DNA of 64,000 nucleotides from Rhodococcus sp. SGAir0479 (GCF_005484805.1 NZ_CP039432.1:4526001-4590000), one strand, 5' to 3'. Positions 16,009-24,909 are shown, counted from the stretch's first letter. Notes: a model not told the origin generated them from the sequence alone. Program-made: numbers and translations.

Positions 16009-16024
16009 GATCACACGAGTGATC
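16009..16024. promoter_or_regulatory. Inverted repeat upstream of exported protein gene
   Basis: GATCAC-ACGA-GTGATC is a perfect 6-bp inverted repeat with a 4-nt centre, 41 nt before the ATG. It could be an operator or an mRNA leader hairpin; no regulator is assigned. Confidence 0.35.
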
Positions 16025-16065
16025 GAGGCGCAGCAGCGTTCCGGCGTTCAGGGGAGGAAATCGGT

Positions 16066-16854
16066 ATGGGGTGGGTCGGATCGAGAGCTGTGCGTTCGTT
16101 CGTCGCGGCGTGCGGAGCGGCCGCGGCCGTCGCAGTGGTCGCACCGGCGACAGCGACGGCGGCGGTGGTCCCGGGTGAACTCGTCCAGATCGACTGGCTG
16201 GCCACCAATGGCGGATCGAAAGGCATCTCGGAATTCGCGTTTCCGGTCACCGTCGAGGAGATCGGGGTGACCGGACCGGGGCAGACCTTCTCGGTCGGGC
16301 AGCATTTCGGCTTCCAGAACGGGCAGGGCGGCTACGTCGGCATCGAGATCGAGCGTCCCGCAGCGGATGCGCCGCTCGTCGCGCGCACCGTCTTCAGCTA
16401 CTTCGGACCCGACGTCCAGCAGGCCGGGTGCGGGCCCCTCGTCCCCGGGCCGGGCGGGATGACGTGCCGCGGCGACTTCTTCGACTTCGTGTTGGGCAAG
16501 ACCTATTCGTTGAAGGTCGAGCAGATGGGGTCCAACTACTGGCAGGCGTCCGTCGACGACGGCGCGATGCGTTATCCGAGGGCGCTCAGCGGCGTCCAGA
16601 TCTGGAACGAACTGCGCCGGCTCACGCCGTTGGGCTATCAGTCCGTCGGCTACTACACCCCCGCCGACTCGTGCTCGGACGTCGCCCGGGCCAGCGTGCG
16701 CCTCGGGACCCCGAGGGCCTACGCGACACCGGTCGACTACGTGGGGACACCGGTCCTCGTCGCTCCCCGCCGCCCGAACCTCACGTGTCTCGGCGCGGTC
16801 GCGAACGACGTCGTGCCGGTCGACGGTGGGGTCCGGGTGACGGTGGGGCGGTAG
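16066..16854 (+). CDS. Exported protein of unknown function
   Basis: A 262-residue protein with a classical signal peptide (SRAVRSFVAACGAAAAVAVV, cleavage near ATA-AVVPG). The mature part is beta-rich with four cysteines (AGCGP, MTCRG, DSCSD, LTCLG) that could form two disulfides outside the cell. GGGGAGG sits 8 nt before the ATG. No family recognised; a cell-wall or surface role is inferred only from export. Confidence 0.75.
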   Translation: MGWVGSRAVRSFVAACGAAAAVAVVAPATATAAVVPGELVQIDWLATNGGSKGISEFAFPVTVEEIGVTGPGQTFSVGQHFGFQNGQGGYVGIEIERPAADAPLVARTVFSYFGPDVQQAGCGPLVPGPGGMTCRGDFFDFVLGKTYSLKVEQMGSNYWQASVDDGAMRYPRALSGVQIWNELRRLTPLGYQSVGYYTPADSCSDVARASVRLGTPRAYATPVDYVGTPVLVAPRRPNLTCLGAVANDVVPVDGGVRVTVGR

Positions 16855-16857
16855 CGG

Positions 16858-17415
16858 TCAGACCTGGGACTTCGCCTTCGTGAAGACGTCGACGATGGCG
16901 TCGCAGAACGCGGGCAGGTCGTCGGGATTGCGGCTGGAAACCCACGAACCGTCGATGACGACCTCCTTGTCGACGACGGTGCCGCCGGCGTTGCGGATGT
17001 CCGTCCGCACGCTCGGGTACGACGTCAGCGTCCGCCCGCGCACGACGTCGGCTTCCACCAGCGTCCACGGGCCGTGGCAGATCACGCCGACGGGCTTGCC
17101 GGTACCGACGAAGTCCCGGACGAAGGCGACGGCGTCGGCGTCCATCCGCAGATGGTCGGGATTGGTCGTGCCGCCCGGGAGCAGAAGTGCGTCGTAGTCG
17201 TCGATCGAGGCGTCGCCGACCACGACGTCGACGTCGTACGTGCCGGCGGCGTTGACGTCGCCGTTCATCGCCTGGATCTGCCCGCTCGACAGCGACACCA
17301 GTTTCGTGGTCGCGCCTGCCTCCTCGACCGCCTTGCGCGGTTCGACGAGTTCGACCTCCTCGACCCCGTCGGTGGCGAGAATGGCGATGGTGCGGCCTGC
17401 GAGTGCGTCGGTCAT
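16858..17415 (-). CDS. DJ-1/PfpI family protein (deglycase/protease-like)
   Basis: A 185-residue DJ-1/PfpI fold of the YhbO/PfpI type: GVEEVELVEPRKAVEEAG at the N-terminus, LLLPGGTTNPDHL, and the nucleophile elbow VICHGPWTLVEA with catalytic Cys-His. Family members repair glycated proteins or act as stress hydrolases; which applies is unknown. AGGAAGGA precedes the ATG. The gene is coupled by a 4-bp ATGA overlap to an upstream DUF2231 membrane protein. Confidence 0.88.
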   Translation of the reverse strand: MTDALAGRTIAILATDGVEEVELVEPRKAVEEAGATTKLVSLSSGQIQAMNGDVNAAGTYDVDVVVGDASIDDYDALLLPGGTTNPDHLRMDADAVAFVRDFVGTGKPVGVICHGPWTLVEADVVRGRTLTSYPSVRTDIRNAGGTVVDKEVVIDGSWVSSRNPDDLPAFCDAIVDVFTKAKSQV

Positions 17416-18041
17416 GAGTGTCCTTCCTGGCTGAGAGCGTGGTGCCGGTGGCCGTCGCCGGGATGGGCCTCCGGTTCGGATTCGACGTCGGCGAGGACCG
17501 GGTCGAAGGCAGGGCCGTCGTTGGGCGTGCCCATGTCGAGCCCGGCACCCTGCCCGTAGACGAGGTGGCCGCCGAGTGCGCCGCCCGCGCCGACCGCGGC
17601 CATCCCGAGCACGTTGAGCGCCGTCGCGCCGAGGCCGGGGCGGCGCTTGTGCCGACGGAACGACGCGACCATGAAGGCGATGCCGGCGCCGTTGCTCGCG
17701 GCATGGATCAACCCCACCCGGCGCTGCCGGACGTCGCGTTCGCTCCAGTCCGCCCAGCCCGTGGCCAGGGCCGGTGGCACCGTGGCCAGGCCCAGGCCGA
17801 TCAGCCGCCGGGCGCTGCGCGAATCGCGCAACACGAGGTCGAAGACGAGTGAACTGGTCCACGCCCCGATGGGGATGGTGACCAGCACCGGATGCACGGG
17901 GTGGCCGAGCCAGTCGCCGCGGAGGCGGTCACCGATCGGGGTGCGACCCAGCCCCGACTGGAGGCGGTGCTGCAGTGCCGCACTGACCCCGTCGAGGAAC
18001 GACGCGGACTCGGCCCGGGTGTAGAGGTGACGGAGGTTCAT
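17412..18041 (-). CDS. DUF2231 membrane protein
   Basis: A 209-residue membrane protein with the DUF2231 signature: GHPVHPVLVTIPIGAWTSSLVFDLV, then ATGWADW and a further span. The C-terminus is His-rich (GDGHRHHAL). The family often has conserved histidines in the membrane and may bind heme or metals; function is not established. It is co-transcribed with the DJ-1-like gene, pointing to a stress role. Confidence 0.8.
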   Translation of the reverse strand: MNLRHLYTRAESASFLDGVSAALQHRLQSGLGRTPIGDRLRGDWLGHPVHPVLVTIPIGAWTSSLVFDLVLRDSRSARRLIGLGLATVPPALATGWADWSERDVRQRRVGLIHAASNGAGIAFMVASFRRHKRRPGLGATALNVLGMAAVGAGGALGGHLVYGQGAGLDMGTPNDGPAFDPVLADVESEPEAHPGDGHRHHALSQEGHS

Positions 18042-18087
18042 CCACCACGACTACCCGGGACCGGCACGCGTGAAACCAGCGCGAACC

Positions 18088-18175
18088 GGGCGGCTCAGCC
18101 GCTCCCGGACTGGGCGGCTCAGCCGCTCCCCGGACCGGGCGGCTCAGCCGCTGCCGGACCGGGCGGCTCAGCCGC
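18088..18175. repeat. 24-25-bp tandem repeat overlapping the ponA2 stop codon
   Basis: The unit GGGCGGCTCAGCCGCTCCCG plus GACT/GACC recurs at 18088-18111, 18112-18136 (one extra C) and 18137-18160, with a partial copy from 18161 that holds the ponA2 stop. Each unit contains GCGGCT-C-AGCCGC, so the array can form serial hairpins. Read in a shifted minus-strand frame the unit encodes AEPPGPAA, like the Pro-rich PBP tail. Confidence 0.8.
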
Positions 18176-20492
18176 CGGGCGAAGGCGTCGGCCGGTTGGA
18201 AGCGGTGCCGGGCGGGGCGGGTTTGACGGACCCGTCACTGACGTAGATCGTGATCGGCGAACCCGGAACCGCCAGCCCCGACGGCGCGGTGCCGGTGACC
18301 TGACCCTTGGGGGCGTCCGACTTGGTGGTCGCCGGGTTCACCGTGAAACCGGCGTTCTGCAGTGCGGCCGTGGCGGCACCCTGCGTCAGTCCCACCACGT
18401 CGGGAACCTGGGCGTTCTGCGAGCCCTTGACGTACTTCTCGTTGACCGCCGGCAGTGCGACGGGACCGAAGTTGCCGACCACCGGCGTCATCGCCTGGAA
18501 CCACGTGCGGGCCGGTTCGGTGCCGCCGTAGAGGTTGCCGTCCGAGCACGGACGCAGGGGCGCCGAACAGATCTCGCCCGGGGTGGTCGAGTCGCCGTAG
18601 ACCAGCACGCTGGCGGCGAGGTTGTTGGTGAATCCGAGGAACCCGGACGACATGTGCGACTCGGTGGTGCCGGTCTTACCGGACATGGGCAGCTTCCAGC
18701 CGGCGGCGTTGGCGGCCGCGAAGGACGTGCCGCCCGGCTGGTCGTCCTTGCTGAGGGCCACCGACAGCGTGTCCGCCAGGCCCGGGTCGACCACCTGTTC
18801 GCAGGCCTCCTGCGTGATGGAGACGGGCTTGCCCTCCCGGTCGGTGATCGAGTCGATCGGGGTGGGCGGGCACCACTTGCCGTGGGACGCGAGGGTCGCC
18901 GCGACGTTGGACAGCTCGAGCGGGTTGACCCACGTGGGGCCGAGCGTGAACGAACCCAGGTTCTGCTGCTTCTGCATGTCGGCCATGCTCTGGTCGCCGA
19001 ACCCGGACGACCCCGTCGCGGTGTACGACCGCAGGCCCAGCCGCACCGCCATGTCGACGGTCGGGGTGACGCCGGTGGATTCGATGAGCTTGACGAACGC
19101 GGTGTTCGGGGACTGCGCCAGCGCGTCCGTCACGGACAGCTTCGCCGCGTAGTTGGGGCTGGCGTTCTCGACGCAGTACGTGGCCGCCGGGCAGCCCCGC
19201 GCGCCGCCGTTGCCCATGCCGCGTGCCTCGAAGCGGCGCGGCACGTCGAGCACCGCGCTGGTGCCGAGACCCTTCTCCATCGCGGCGGCCGTGGTGAAGA
19301 TCTTGAAGATCGACCCGGCGCCGTGCCCGACGAGGGTGTAGGGCTGCGGTTGCACGGTCTGTTCCGCGTCGGTGTCGAGGCCGTACGCGCGACTCGAACC
19401 CATCGCCAGCACCCGGTGCTGGTCCTGGCCGGGCTGGACCACGTTCATCACGTTCGCGATGCCGTCGAGTTGGGGGTCGGCGTTGGCGACCAGCGCCGCC
19501 TTCACCGACTTCTGCACGGACGGGTCCAGCGTGGTCTTGATCGTGTAACCGCCGCGGTTGATCTGATCGCGGCTCAGGCCGGACGCGGCCAGGTACTGCA
19601 GCGCGTAGTCGCAGAAGAAGCCCTGGTCGCCGGCGGCGATGCAGCCCCGGGGCAGCGCCTTCGGTTCGGGGAGCACGCCCAGCGGCGCCGTCTTCGCGGC
19701 CCGGATCTCGGTAGCCCGATCCGGGATGTTGGTGATCATGGTGTCGAGCACGGTGTTGCGACGCTCGAGCACGCCGTCGGGGTTGGTGTACGGGTTCAGT
19801 GCGGAGCTGGACTGCACCATGCCGGCGAGCATCGCGGCCTGCGGCACGTTCAGGTCCTTGGCATCGATGCCGAAGTACGTCTGGGCGGCGTCCTGGACGC
19901 CGAAGGAGCCGTTGCCGAACGGCACGAGGTTGAGATACCGGGTGAGGATCTCGTCCTTGGTGAGTTTCTTGTCGAGCGTGAGCGCCATCCGGATCTCCCG
20001 GATCTTGCGGGCGGGTGTCGTCTCGATCGCGGCCCGGCGTTCGGCGTCGTTCTTGGCGACCACGAGCAGTTGGTAATTCTTGACGTACTGCTGGTCGATC
20101 GTGGAGGCGCCCTGCTGTACCTCGCCGCTCGTGGTGTTGGTCATGAACGCGCGCAGGGTGCCCTGCCAGTCGACGCCGTGGTGATCGGCGAACCGCTTGT
20201 CCTCGATCGAGACGATCGCCAGCTTCATCTCGTTGGAGATCTTCTCGCTCGGCACCTCGAACCGGCGTTGCTCGTAGAGCCACGCGATGGGGTTGCCGGT
20301 CACGTCGGTCATCGTGGTGACCGCCGGGACGGTGCCCTCCACCAGCTCGGCCGAGACGTTGTCGACGGCATCGGTGGCGCGGTTGGAGGCGAATCCGAAG
20401 CCGCCTGCCAGCGGAAACATCACTCCGGCGAAAAGAACACCGGCAAGTGCGCTGCAGCCCGCGAGCTTGGCGATCGTTTTGGCTCTCGACAC
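18168..20492 (-). CDS. ponA2: Bifunctional class A penicillin-binding protein with PASTA domain
   Basis: A 774-residue peptidoglycan synthase anchored by one N-terminal span. The glycosyltransferase domain has its catalytic Glu97 in EDKRFADHHG and QGASTIDQQYVKN. The transpeptidase has SIFK (Ser394), SPN (461-463) and KTGT (606-609). A C-terminal PASTA domain (VPDVVGLTQGAATAALQNAGF) and a Pro-rich tail follow. It builds and crosslinks glycan outside the membrane. Divergent from whiB4, as in mycobacteria. The stop lies inside a tandem repeat, so tail length may vary between strains. Confidence 0.93.
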   Translation of the reverse strand: MSRAKTIAKLAGCSALAGVLFAGVMFPLAGGFGFASNRATDAVDNVSAELVEGTVPAVTTMTDVTGNPIAWLYEQRRFEVPSEKISNEMKLAIVSIEDKRFADHHGVDWQGTLRAFMTNTTSGEVQQGASTIDQQYVKNYQLLVVAKNDAERRAAIETTPARKIREIRMALTLDKKLTKDEILTRYLNLVPFGNGSFGVQDAAQTYFGIDAKDLNVPQAAMLAGMVQSSSALNPYTNPDGVLERRNTVLDTMITNIPDRATEIRAAKTAPLGVLPEPKALPRGCIAAGDQGFFCDYALQYLAASGLSRDQINRGGYTIKTTLDPSVQKSVKAALVANADPQLDGIANVMNVVQPGQDQHRVLAMGSSRAYGLDTDAEQTVQPQPYTLVGHGAGSIFKIFTTAAAMEKGLGTSAVLDVPRRFEARGMGNGGARGCPAATYCVENASPNYAAKLSVTDALAQSPNTAFVKLIESTGVTPTVDMAVRLGLRSYTATGSSGFGDQSMADMQKQQNLGSFTLGPTWVNPLELSNVAATLASHGKWCPPTPIDSITDREGKPVSITQEACEQVVDPGLADTLSVALSKDDQPGGTSFAAANAAGWKLPMSGKTGTTESHMSSGFLGFTNNLAASVLVYGDSTTPGEICSAPLRPCSDGNLYGGTEPARTWFQAMTPVVGNFGPVALPAVNEKYVKGSQNAQVPDVVGLTQGAATAALQNAGFTVNPATTKSDAPKGQVTGTAPSGLAVPGSPITIYVSDGSVKPAPPGTASNRPTPSPGG

Positions 20493-20658
20493 GGAGTACA
20501 GAGTACGTCGAACGAACCGGGCGGCCCGGTGCGCGACGCGGACCGGACGTCCGTTCGGCGAGGAAACGGCCGTTCCGAGCCGGTCATTTGCGACGAAGTA
20601 TGACGGCCGTACCAGAATCTGCGCCCCTGATCTTGCGCGCCGCTCGTTCTTTACCTAA

Positions 20659-20736
20659 GTTAGCTGTCACCGGTGTGATACAGCTAACACTGGATTAGGA
20701 ATGTGTTGCAGTTCCCACGTGATAGCGGGGAACTGC
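20659..20736 (+). promoter_or_regulatory. Two perfect inverted repeats upstream of whiB4
   Basis: GTTAGCTGT (20659-20667) pairs with ACAGCTAAC (20680-20688) across 12 nt that include CACCGGTG. Then GCAGTTCCC (20708-20716) pairs with GGGAACTGC (20728-20736) across 11 nt. The 295-nt ponA2-whiB4 region holds no other gene. The first could be an operator for either promoter. The second may be a hairpin in the whiB4 leader, 51 nt before the start. Confidence 0.55.
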
Positions 20737-20787
20737 GTGAGCATCCTGAGCGCCGTGGGGAACGGCGTTCGGACGAAGGGGAACCGA

Positions 20788-21111
20788 ATGCACATGACCA
20801 GCCCCGCCACGCGTCTCGACCACGAGCAGGCAGAAGCTCGCATCCAGTGGGTCGCGCAGGCACGATGCCGTGAAGTGGATCCCGACCAGCTCTTCGTACG
20901 GGGAGCCGCGCAGCGCAAGGCCGCGACCATCTGCCGGCACTGCCCGGTGCTGATGCAGTGCGGTGCCGACGCGCTCGACAACCGGGTCGAGTTCGGCGTC
21001 TGGGGTGGGATGACGGAACGGCAGCGTCGAGCGCTGCTCAAGCAGCATCCGGAGGTCGAGTCCTGGGCCGATTTCTTCGAAGCACAGCGCCAGCACCAGT
21101 CCGCAGTCTGA
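20788..21111 (+). CDS. whiB4: WhiB-family iron-sulfur regulator, WhiB4 type
   Basis: A 107-residue Wbl protein. Four cluster cysteines are visible (ARCRE, ICRHC, QCGAD) as well as the signature GVWGGMTERQRRALL. It binds a [4Fe-4S] cluster and works as a redox-sensitive DNA-binding regulator. The FVRGAAQRKAA segment and position opposite ponA2 and next to the Get3-like ATPases identify it as WhiB4. The start is ATG 20788 with AAGGGG 7 nt upstream; the frame is open to an ATG at 20701, but that lies in the inverted repeats. Confidence 0.93.
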   Translation: MHMTSPATRLDHEQAEARIQWVAQARCREVDPDQLFVRGAAQRKAATICRHCPVLMQCGADALDNRVEFGVWGGMTERQRRALLKQHPEVESWADFFEAQRQHQSAV

Positions 21112-21211
21112 TCGCCGGGTCGGTCCTCGTCGGGGAGTAGGTCCGACCGTAGCCACGGGCGAAGTTCCGTCGCGGCGGCGTGCGCTCACGCCGCCGCGAC
21201 AACCACCCGGG

Positions 21212-22369
21212 TCAGCCCTCGTGGGTCAGCTGGTCGGCCACCGCGCGCAGCGCCTCGAGATTCGAGACCTCGAACGGCAGGGACGGGACGCCCACGATCG
21301 GCACGTGCGGATGTGATGCGGTGAAGCGGCTCAGTAGGCGCACCTCCCGCTTCGCCATGACCGCGCGGTGCGCGTGCACGCGCAGCACCGCCGACGTCAG
21401 CTCGTTCGCCGCCGTGGCCGGTTCCGCCTCGTCCAGTTGATCGGCGCCGGTGCGGGCGTGATCGGCGGACAGCGAGCACAGCGTGGGATGGGTGCGGTTG
21501 AGGACCAGACCCGCCAACGGCATGCGGTCGCCCGACAGCCGGTCGACGAAGAACGCGGCCTCGCGCAGCGCGTCGGGCTCGGCGGCCGCGATCACCACGA
21601 ACTGGGTGCCCTCCTTGCGCAGCAGTTCGTAGGTGCGCATCGCGCGCTCGCGGAATCCGCCGAACATCGAATCCAGGGACTGCACGAACGCGGAGGCGTC
21701 GGACAGCATCTGGCTGCCCACGACCGTCGAGACGCCCTTGAGGGCCAGGCCCATCGCACCCGTCACCAGCCGGCCGATGCCGCGTCCGGGGGCGGTGAGC
21801 AGGCGGATCATCCGGCCGTCGAGGAAGGCGCCGAGCCGCTGCGGGGCGTCGAGGAAGTCGAGCGCGTTGCGCGACGGCGGGGTGTCGACGACGACGAGAT
21901 CCCACCGGTCGTCGGCCGCGAGCTGCCCCAGCTTCTCCATCGCCATGTACTCCTGCGTGCCGGAGAACGACGTGGCGACCGTTTGATAGAAGGGGTTCGC
22001 GAGGATCTGTTCGGCCTTCTCCGGTGTCGAGTGTTCGAGCACCATCTGGTCGAACGTGCGACGCATGTTGAGCATCATCGCGTGCAGTTCCCCGGAGGAA
22101 CCGGGTGCCAACTGCACCAACTGCGGCTCGTTGTCGAGGTCTTGGACACCCAGCGCCTGCGCCAGGCGCCGCGCCGGATCGATCGTCAGCACCGCGACGC
22201 GCCGGCCCTGCTCGGCCGCGCGCAGGGCCATCGCCGCGGCCGTCGTCGTCTTGCCGACGCCGCCGGCCCCGCAGCACACGACGATCCGGGTGTCGGGGTC
22301 GACGAGGATGCCGCCCAGGTCGAGGGCCGGGGCGGTGCGCGGCGCGGCGGTGCTGCCGGGCGCGCTCAT
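21212..22369 (-). CDS. ArsA/Get3-like ATPase, second of pair
   Basis: A 385-residue P-loop ATPase of the anion-transporting (ArsA/Get3) family. The deviant Walker [17 protein letters not shown] lies near residue 35 and a switch region [17 protein letters not shown] further on. It is the equivalent of mycobacterial Rv3680, which with Rv3679 forms a Get3-like heterodimer linked to redox/nitric-oxide and glycerol stress. It probably acts with the upstream gene product, with which it overlaps by 4 bp (ATGA). Confidence 0.88.
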   Translation of the reverse strand: MSAPGSTAAPRTAPALDLGGILVDPDTRIVVCCGAGGVGKTTTAAAMALRAAEQGRRVAVLTIDPARRLAQALGVQDLDNEPQLVQLAPGSSGELHAMMLNMRRTFDQMVLEHSTPEKAEQILANPFYQTVATSFSGTQEYMAMEKLGQLAADDRWDLVVVDTPPSRNALDFLDAPQRLGAFLDGRMIRLLTAPGRGIGRLVTGAMGLALKGVSTVVGSQMLSDASAFVQSLDSMFGGFRERAMRTYELLRKEGTQFVVIAAAEPDALREAAFFVDRLSGDRMPLAGLVLNRTHPTLCSLSADHARTGADQLDEAEPATAANELTSAVLRVHAHRAVMAKREVRLLSRFTASHPHVPIVGVPSLPFEVSNLEALRAVADQLTHEG

Positions 22370-23400
22370 CGGACGCCCTGCTCGGTCAGCCGCTCGGCCA
22401 GCTCGTAGAGCCCGCCGAGATCCATCCCGTCGTCCAGCGCCGGTAGGTACATCCGCGCCACCTTCACCTCGTCCAGTTGGGCTGCACTCTCGTCCTGCGC
22501 GGCCAACGTGGCCGCATGCTCGATCGTCTCGGTCAGCAGCCCGGCGAAGTCGTCGTCCGCCAGCGTGATGCCTGCGGTCGCCAGCCCCTTCCGGATCGCG
22601 TCGGCGTCGAGGCGTCCCTGCGCGGCTTCCGCGAGCGCGTCGTGGGGCAGGTAGGCGGCGTCGGTCCGGTTCACGATCACGGTGCCCAGGTGCAGGTCGG
22701 CGGCCTCGAGCTCGGCGACGGCGTCCGCCGTCTCCTGCACCGGCAGCGCCTCGAGCAACGTCACCAGGTGCACCACGGTCTCGTCGGAATGCAGCAGCCG
22801 CACCACGCCCTGGCTCTGCGAGTGGATCGGCCCGCCCTTGGCGAGGTCCGACATGGCCCGGGTGACGTCGAGGAACTTGCCGATCCGTCCGGTCGGCGGC
22901 GCGTCCACCACGACGGCGTCGTACACGCGACGACCGGCCTTGTCGGTGCGCACCGTGCACTCCTTGATCTTGCCGGTGAGCAGGACGTCCCGCAGGCCCG
23001 GCGCGAGCGTGGTCGCGAACTCGACGGCCCCGATCTTCTTCATCGCGCGACCCGCGAAACCGAGGTTGTAGAACATGTCGAGGTATTCGAGGAACGCGGT
23101 CTCGAGGTCGACCGCGAGCGCGAACACCTCGCCCCCGCCCTCGGCGGCCGCGACCTTGGTCTCCTGGGGTGGGAGCGGGGGCACGTCGAACAGTTGCGCT
23201 ATGCCCTGGCGTCCCTCGACCTCCACGAGCAGTACGCGTCGTCCGCCGGCCGCGAGCGCGAGCGCCAGCGCGGCGGCCACGGTGGACTTGCCGGTGCCGC
23301 CCTTCCCGGAGACGAAGTGCAGCCGCGCTGCATCGGCGATGGGGGGCCAGCCCGGCTGGGCGGGGTCCGGCCGCGAATCTCTCGGAGCTGCCACGGGCAC
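22366..23400 (-). CDS. ArsA/Get3-like ATPase, first of pair
   Basis: A 344-residue ATPase with deviant Walker [20 protein letters not shown] and the switch motif [15 protein letters not shown]. It corresponds to mycobacterial Rv3679, partner of Rv3680. Starts GTG 23400 and GTG 23394 are both possible; no Shine-Dalgarno is present and TATAGG lies 3 or 9 nt upstream, so a leaderless mRNA beginning at 23394 is plausible. Divergent from the DUF4177 gene. Confidence 0.86.
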   Translation of the reverse strand: MPVAAPRDSRPDPAQPGWPPIADAARLHFVSGKGGTGKSTVAAALALALAAGGRRVLLVEVEGRQGIAQLFDVPPLPPQETKVAAAEGGGEVFALAVDLETAFLEYLDMFYNLGFAGRAMKKIGAVEFATTLAPGLRDVLLTGKIKECTVRTDKAGRRVYDAVVVDAPPTGRIGKFLDVTRAMSDLAKGGPIHSQSQGVVRLLHSDETVVHLVTLLEALPVQETADAVAELEAADLHLGTVIVNRTDAAYLPHDALAEAAQGRLDADAIRKGLATAGITLADDDFAGLLTETIEHAATLAAQDESAAQLDEVKVARMYLPALDDGMDLGGLYELAERLTEQGVR

Positions 23401-23449
23401 GAGCCTATAAGCCGAAGCGCCCGAACGTGTGGGGGATAGGCTCAGCCGC

Positions 23450-23614
23450 ATGAGTGAAATGACTACCTGGGAGTACGCGACCGTGCCGCTGCTCACGCAC
23501 GCGACCAAGGCCATCCTGGACCAGTGGGGCGGCGACGGATGGGAACTCGTCACCGTGCTCCCCGGTCCGACCGGCGAGCAGCACGTGGCCTACCTCAAGC
23601 GTCCGAAGGGCTGA
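23450..23614 (+). CDS. DUF4177 small protein
   Basis: A 54-residue protein with the DUF4177 pattern: MTTWEYATVPLLTHATKAILDQ, then WGGDGWELVTVLPG. It is the counterpart of mycobacterial Rv3678A. Function unknown; the strand-helix-strand layout suggests a small binding domain. TAGGCT lies 7 nt before the ATG with no Shine-Dalgarno, suggesting leaderless translation. It is co-transcribed with the RidA-like gene 4 nt downstream. Confidence 0.8.
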   Translation: MSEMTTWEYATVPLLTHATKAILDQWGGDGWELVTVLPGPTGEQHVAYLKRPKG

Positions 23615-23618
23615 GGCC

Positions 23619-24089
23619 GTGGCAGAGACCGCACAGTCCTGGACCGCGCGGCTGGCCGAGCTCGGTGTGGAGTTGCCGCCGGTGGCCGCGCCGGTCGCGG
23701 CGTACGTGCCTGCCGTGCGGACCGGGAACCTCGTCCACACGTCCGGTCAGTTGCCGTTCGTCGCCGGCGAGCTGCCGCTCACGGGCAAGGTCGGCGGGGC
23801 CGTCTCCGAGGGCGACGCCAAGGATGCCGCCCGCCAGTGCGCGCTGAACGCGCTCGCGGCGGTGGACGCGCTGGTCGGTCTGGATTCGATCGTGCGCATC
23901 GTCAAGGTCGTCGGTTTCGTGGCCTCGGCGGAGGGTTTCACCGGGCAGCCCGGCGTGATCAACGGCGCGTCCGAGTTCCTCGGTGAGGTGTTCGGCGACG
24001 CCGGCATCCACGCCCGTTCGGCAGTGGGGGTCGCCGAGTTGCCGCTGGGCTCGCCCGTCGAGGTCGAACTGGTCGCCGAGGTGCGCTGA
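23619..24089 (+). CDS. RidA/YjgF family protein
   Basis: A 156-residue RidA-like protein of the longer YjgF branch: AAPVAAYVPAVRTGNLVHTSGQLPF at the N-terminus, CALNALAAVDALVGLDSIVRIVKVVGFVAS split across the central helix and strand, and ARSAVGVAELPLGSPVEVELVAEV at the end. RidA proteins hydrolyse reactive enamine/imine intermediates; the Arg in HARSAVGV matches the ligand-binding position. It is the Rv3678 equivalent. GTG start. Confidence 0.88.
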   Translation: MAETAQSWTARLAELGVELPPVAAPVAAYVPAVRTGNLVHTSGQLPFVAGELPLTGKVGGAVSEGDAKDAARQCALNALAAVDALVGLDSIVRIVKVVGFVASAEGFTGQPGVINGASEFLGEVFGDAGIHARSAVGVAELPLGSPVEVELVAEVR

Positions 24090-24118
24090 GAAGTACACGC
24101 GCCCCCACTACGTCCACG

Positions 24119-24152
24119 CTGAGCCGCATCCCCGTAAGGGAATGCGGCTCAG
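24119..24152. terminator. Hairpin terminator between RidA and TetR genes
   Basis: CTGAGCCGCAT (24119-24129) pairs with ATGCGGCTCAG (24142-24152), flanked by CCCC/GGG and followed by TTGTTTTC. It ends the DUF4177-RidA unit and overlaps the stop of the convergent TetR gene. Confidence 0.75.
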
Positions 24153-24796
24153 TTGTTTTCGGTGTCCCGGGAAGCGGCGTGCTCGACCAGGCGGCGCATG
24201 CAGTCCACCGCCAGTTCCGCCGGGCCGTCGGGGCCGGTGGTGGGAGCGTCGGTGGCGGCCCAGGTTTCGACCGCGATGCGCATCGCCGCGTTCGCGGACG
24301 CCGCGACCAGGCGGACGGTCAGCGGATCGACGCCGGGGCCCAGCAGGGGTGCGATGGCCTGTACCAGGCCGTCCTCCGAGTCGTGCTGCACGCGCAGCCA
24401 CACCGCGTGCAGCCCCGGCTCGTCCCGCACGGTCCGCAGCAGCCCCCGCGTCCACTGGAGCATCTCCTCGGTGACGTCCTCCGACGGTGTCAGTGCTCGC
24501 CGGGTGGCCCGCTCCAGGACCTCCTCGACCCGCGCGCCGTCCCGCGTCTCCTCGGTGACGTAGGTGATCCAGCTGGTCACCCCACCGGCGAGCAGGGGCG
24601 CGACGGCCTCCTCCTTGGTGCGGAAGTAGCGGTAGAACGTGCGTAGCCCGATCCCGGCCGCCGACGCGATCTCCTCGGCGGTGACCGCCGACGCCCCACG
24701 CGCGGAGAACATCTCGGCCGCGCGCCGGGAGATCTCGAGTTGCGTCTCCGCCTTCCGTCGTTCGGTCAGTGACGTGACGGGCTGTGCGCCGGGCAT
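24149..24796 (-). CDS. TetR/AcrR family transcriptional regulator
   Basis: A 215-residue TetR regulator with HTH ASAVTAEEIASAAGIGLRTF followed by YRYFRTKEEAVAPLL. The C-terminal ligand domain is of the common MftR-like actinobacterial type. It is divergent from an SDR gene, which is its likely target. This TetR-SDR pair interrupts the conserved order between the RidA gene and the metallo-hydrolase gene. Confidence 0.87.
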   Translation of the reverse strand: MPGAQPVTSLTERRKAETQLEISRRAAEMFSARGASAVTAEEIASAAGIGLRTFYRYFRTKEEAVAPLLAGGVTSWITYVTEETRDGARVEEVLERATRRALTPSEDVTEEMLQWTRGLLRTVRDEPGLHAVWLRVQHDSEDGLVQAIAPLLGPGVDPLTVRLVAASANAAMRIAVETWAATDAPTTGPDGPAELAVDCMRRLVEHAASRDTENN

Positions 24797-24893
24797 GTTC
24801 TGGGCTCCTCGCTGGTGTCGGTCCGCAGACTACCGGTCCGGTTCCGAAGAAATGCGTGACACGACGTGCCACTTCGGCTTAGTGTGCCAGGAA

Positions 24894-24909
24894 GGTCCGG
24901 TACCGGACC
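24894..24909. promoter_or_regulatory. 16-bp perfect palindrome, candidate operator of TetR/SDR
   Basis: GGTCCGGTACCGGACC is its own reverse complement and lies 21 nt before the SDR start. A partial copy, CCGGTCCGGT, lies near 24832-24841 close to the TetR start, and CCGCAGAC occurs beside both. Two sites in a divergent region fit TetR control of both genes. Confidence 0.55.

Noticed and set aside
18088-18175. Repeats considered as a CRISPR array
   Set aside because: Units are directly adjacent with no spacers, only 24-25 bp long, and there are no cas genes.
17892-20603. Open frame of 903 codons on the plus strand opposite ponA2
   Set aside because: Antisense to a protein with all PBP motifs; the translation is low-complexity Arg/Gly/Val.
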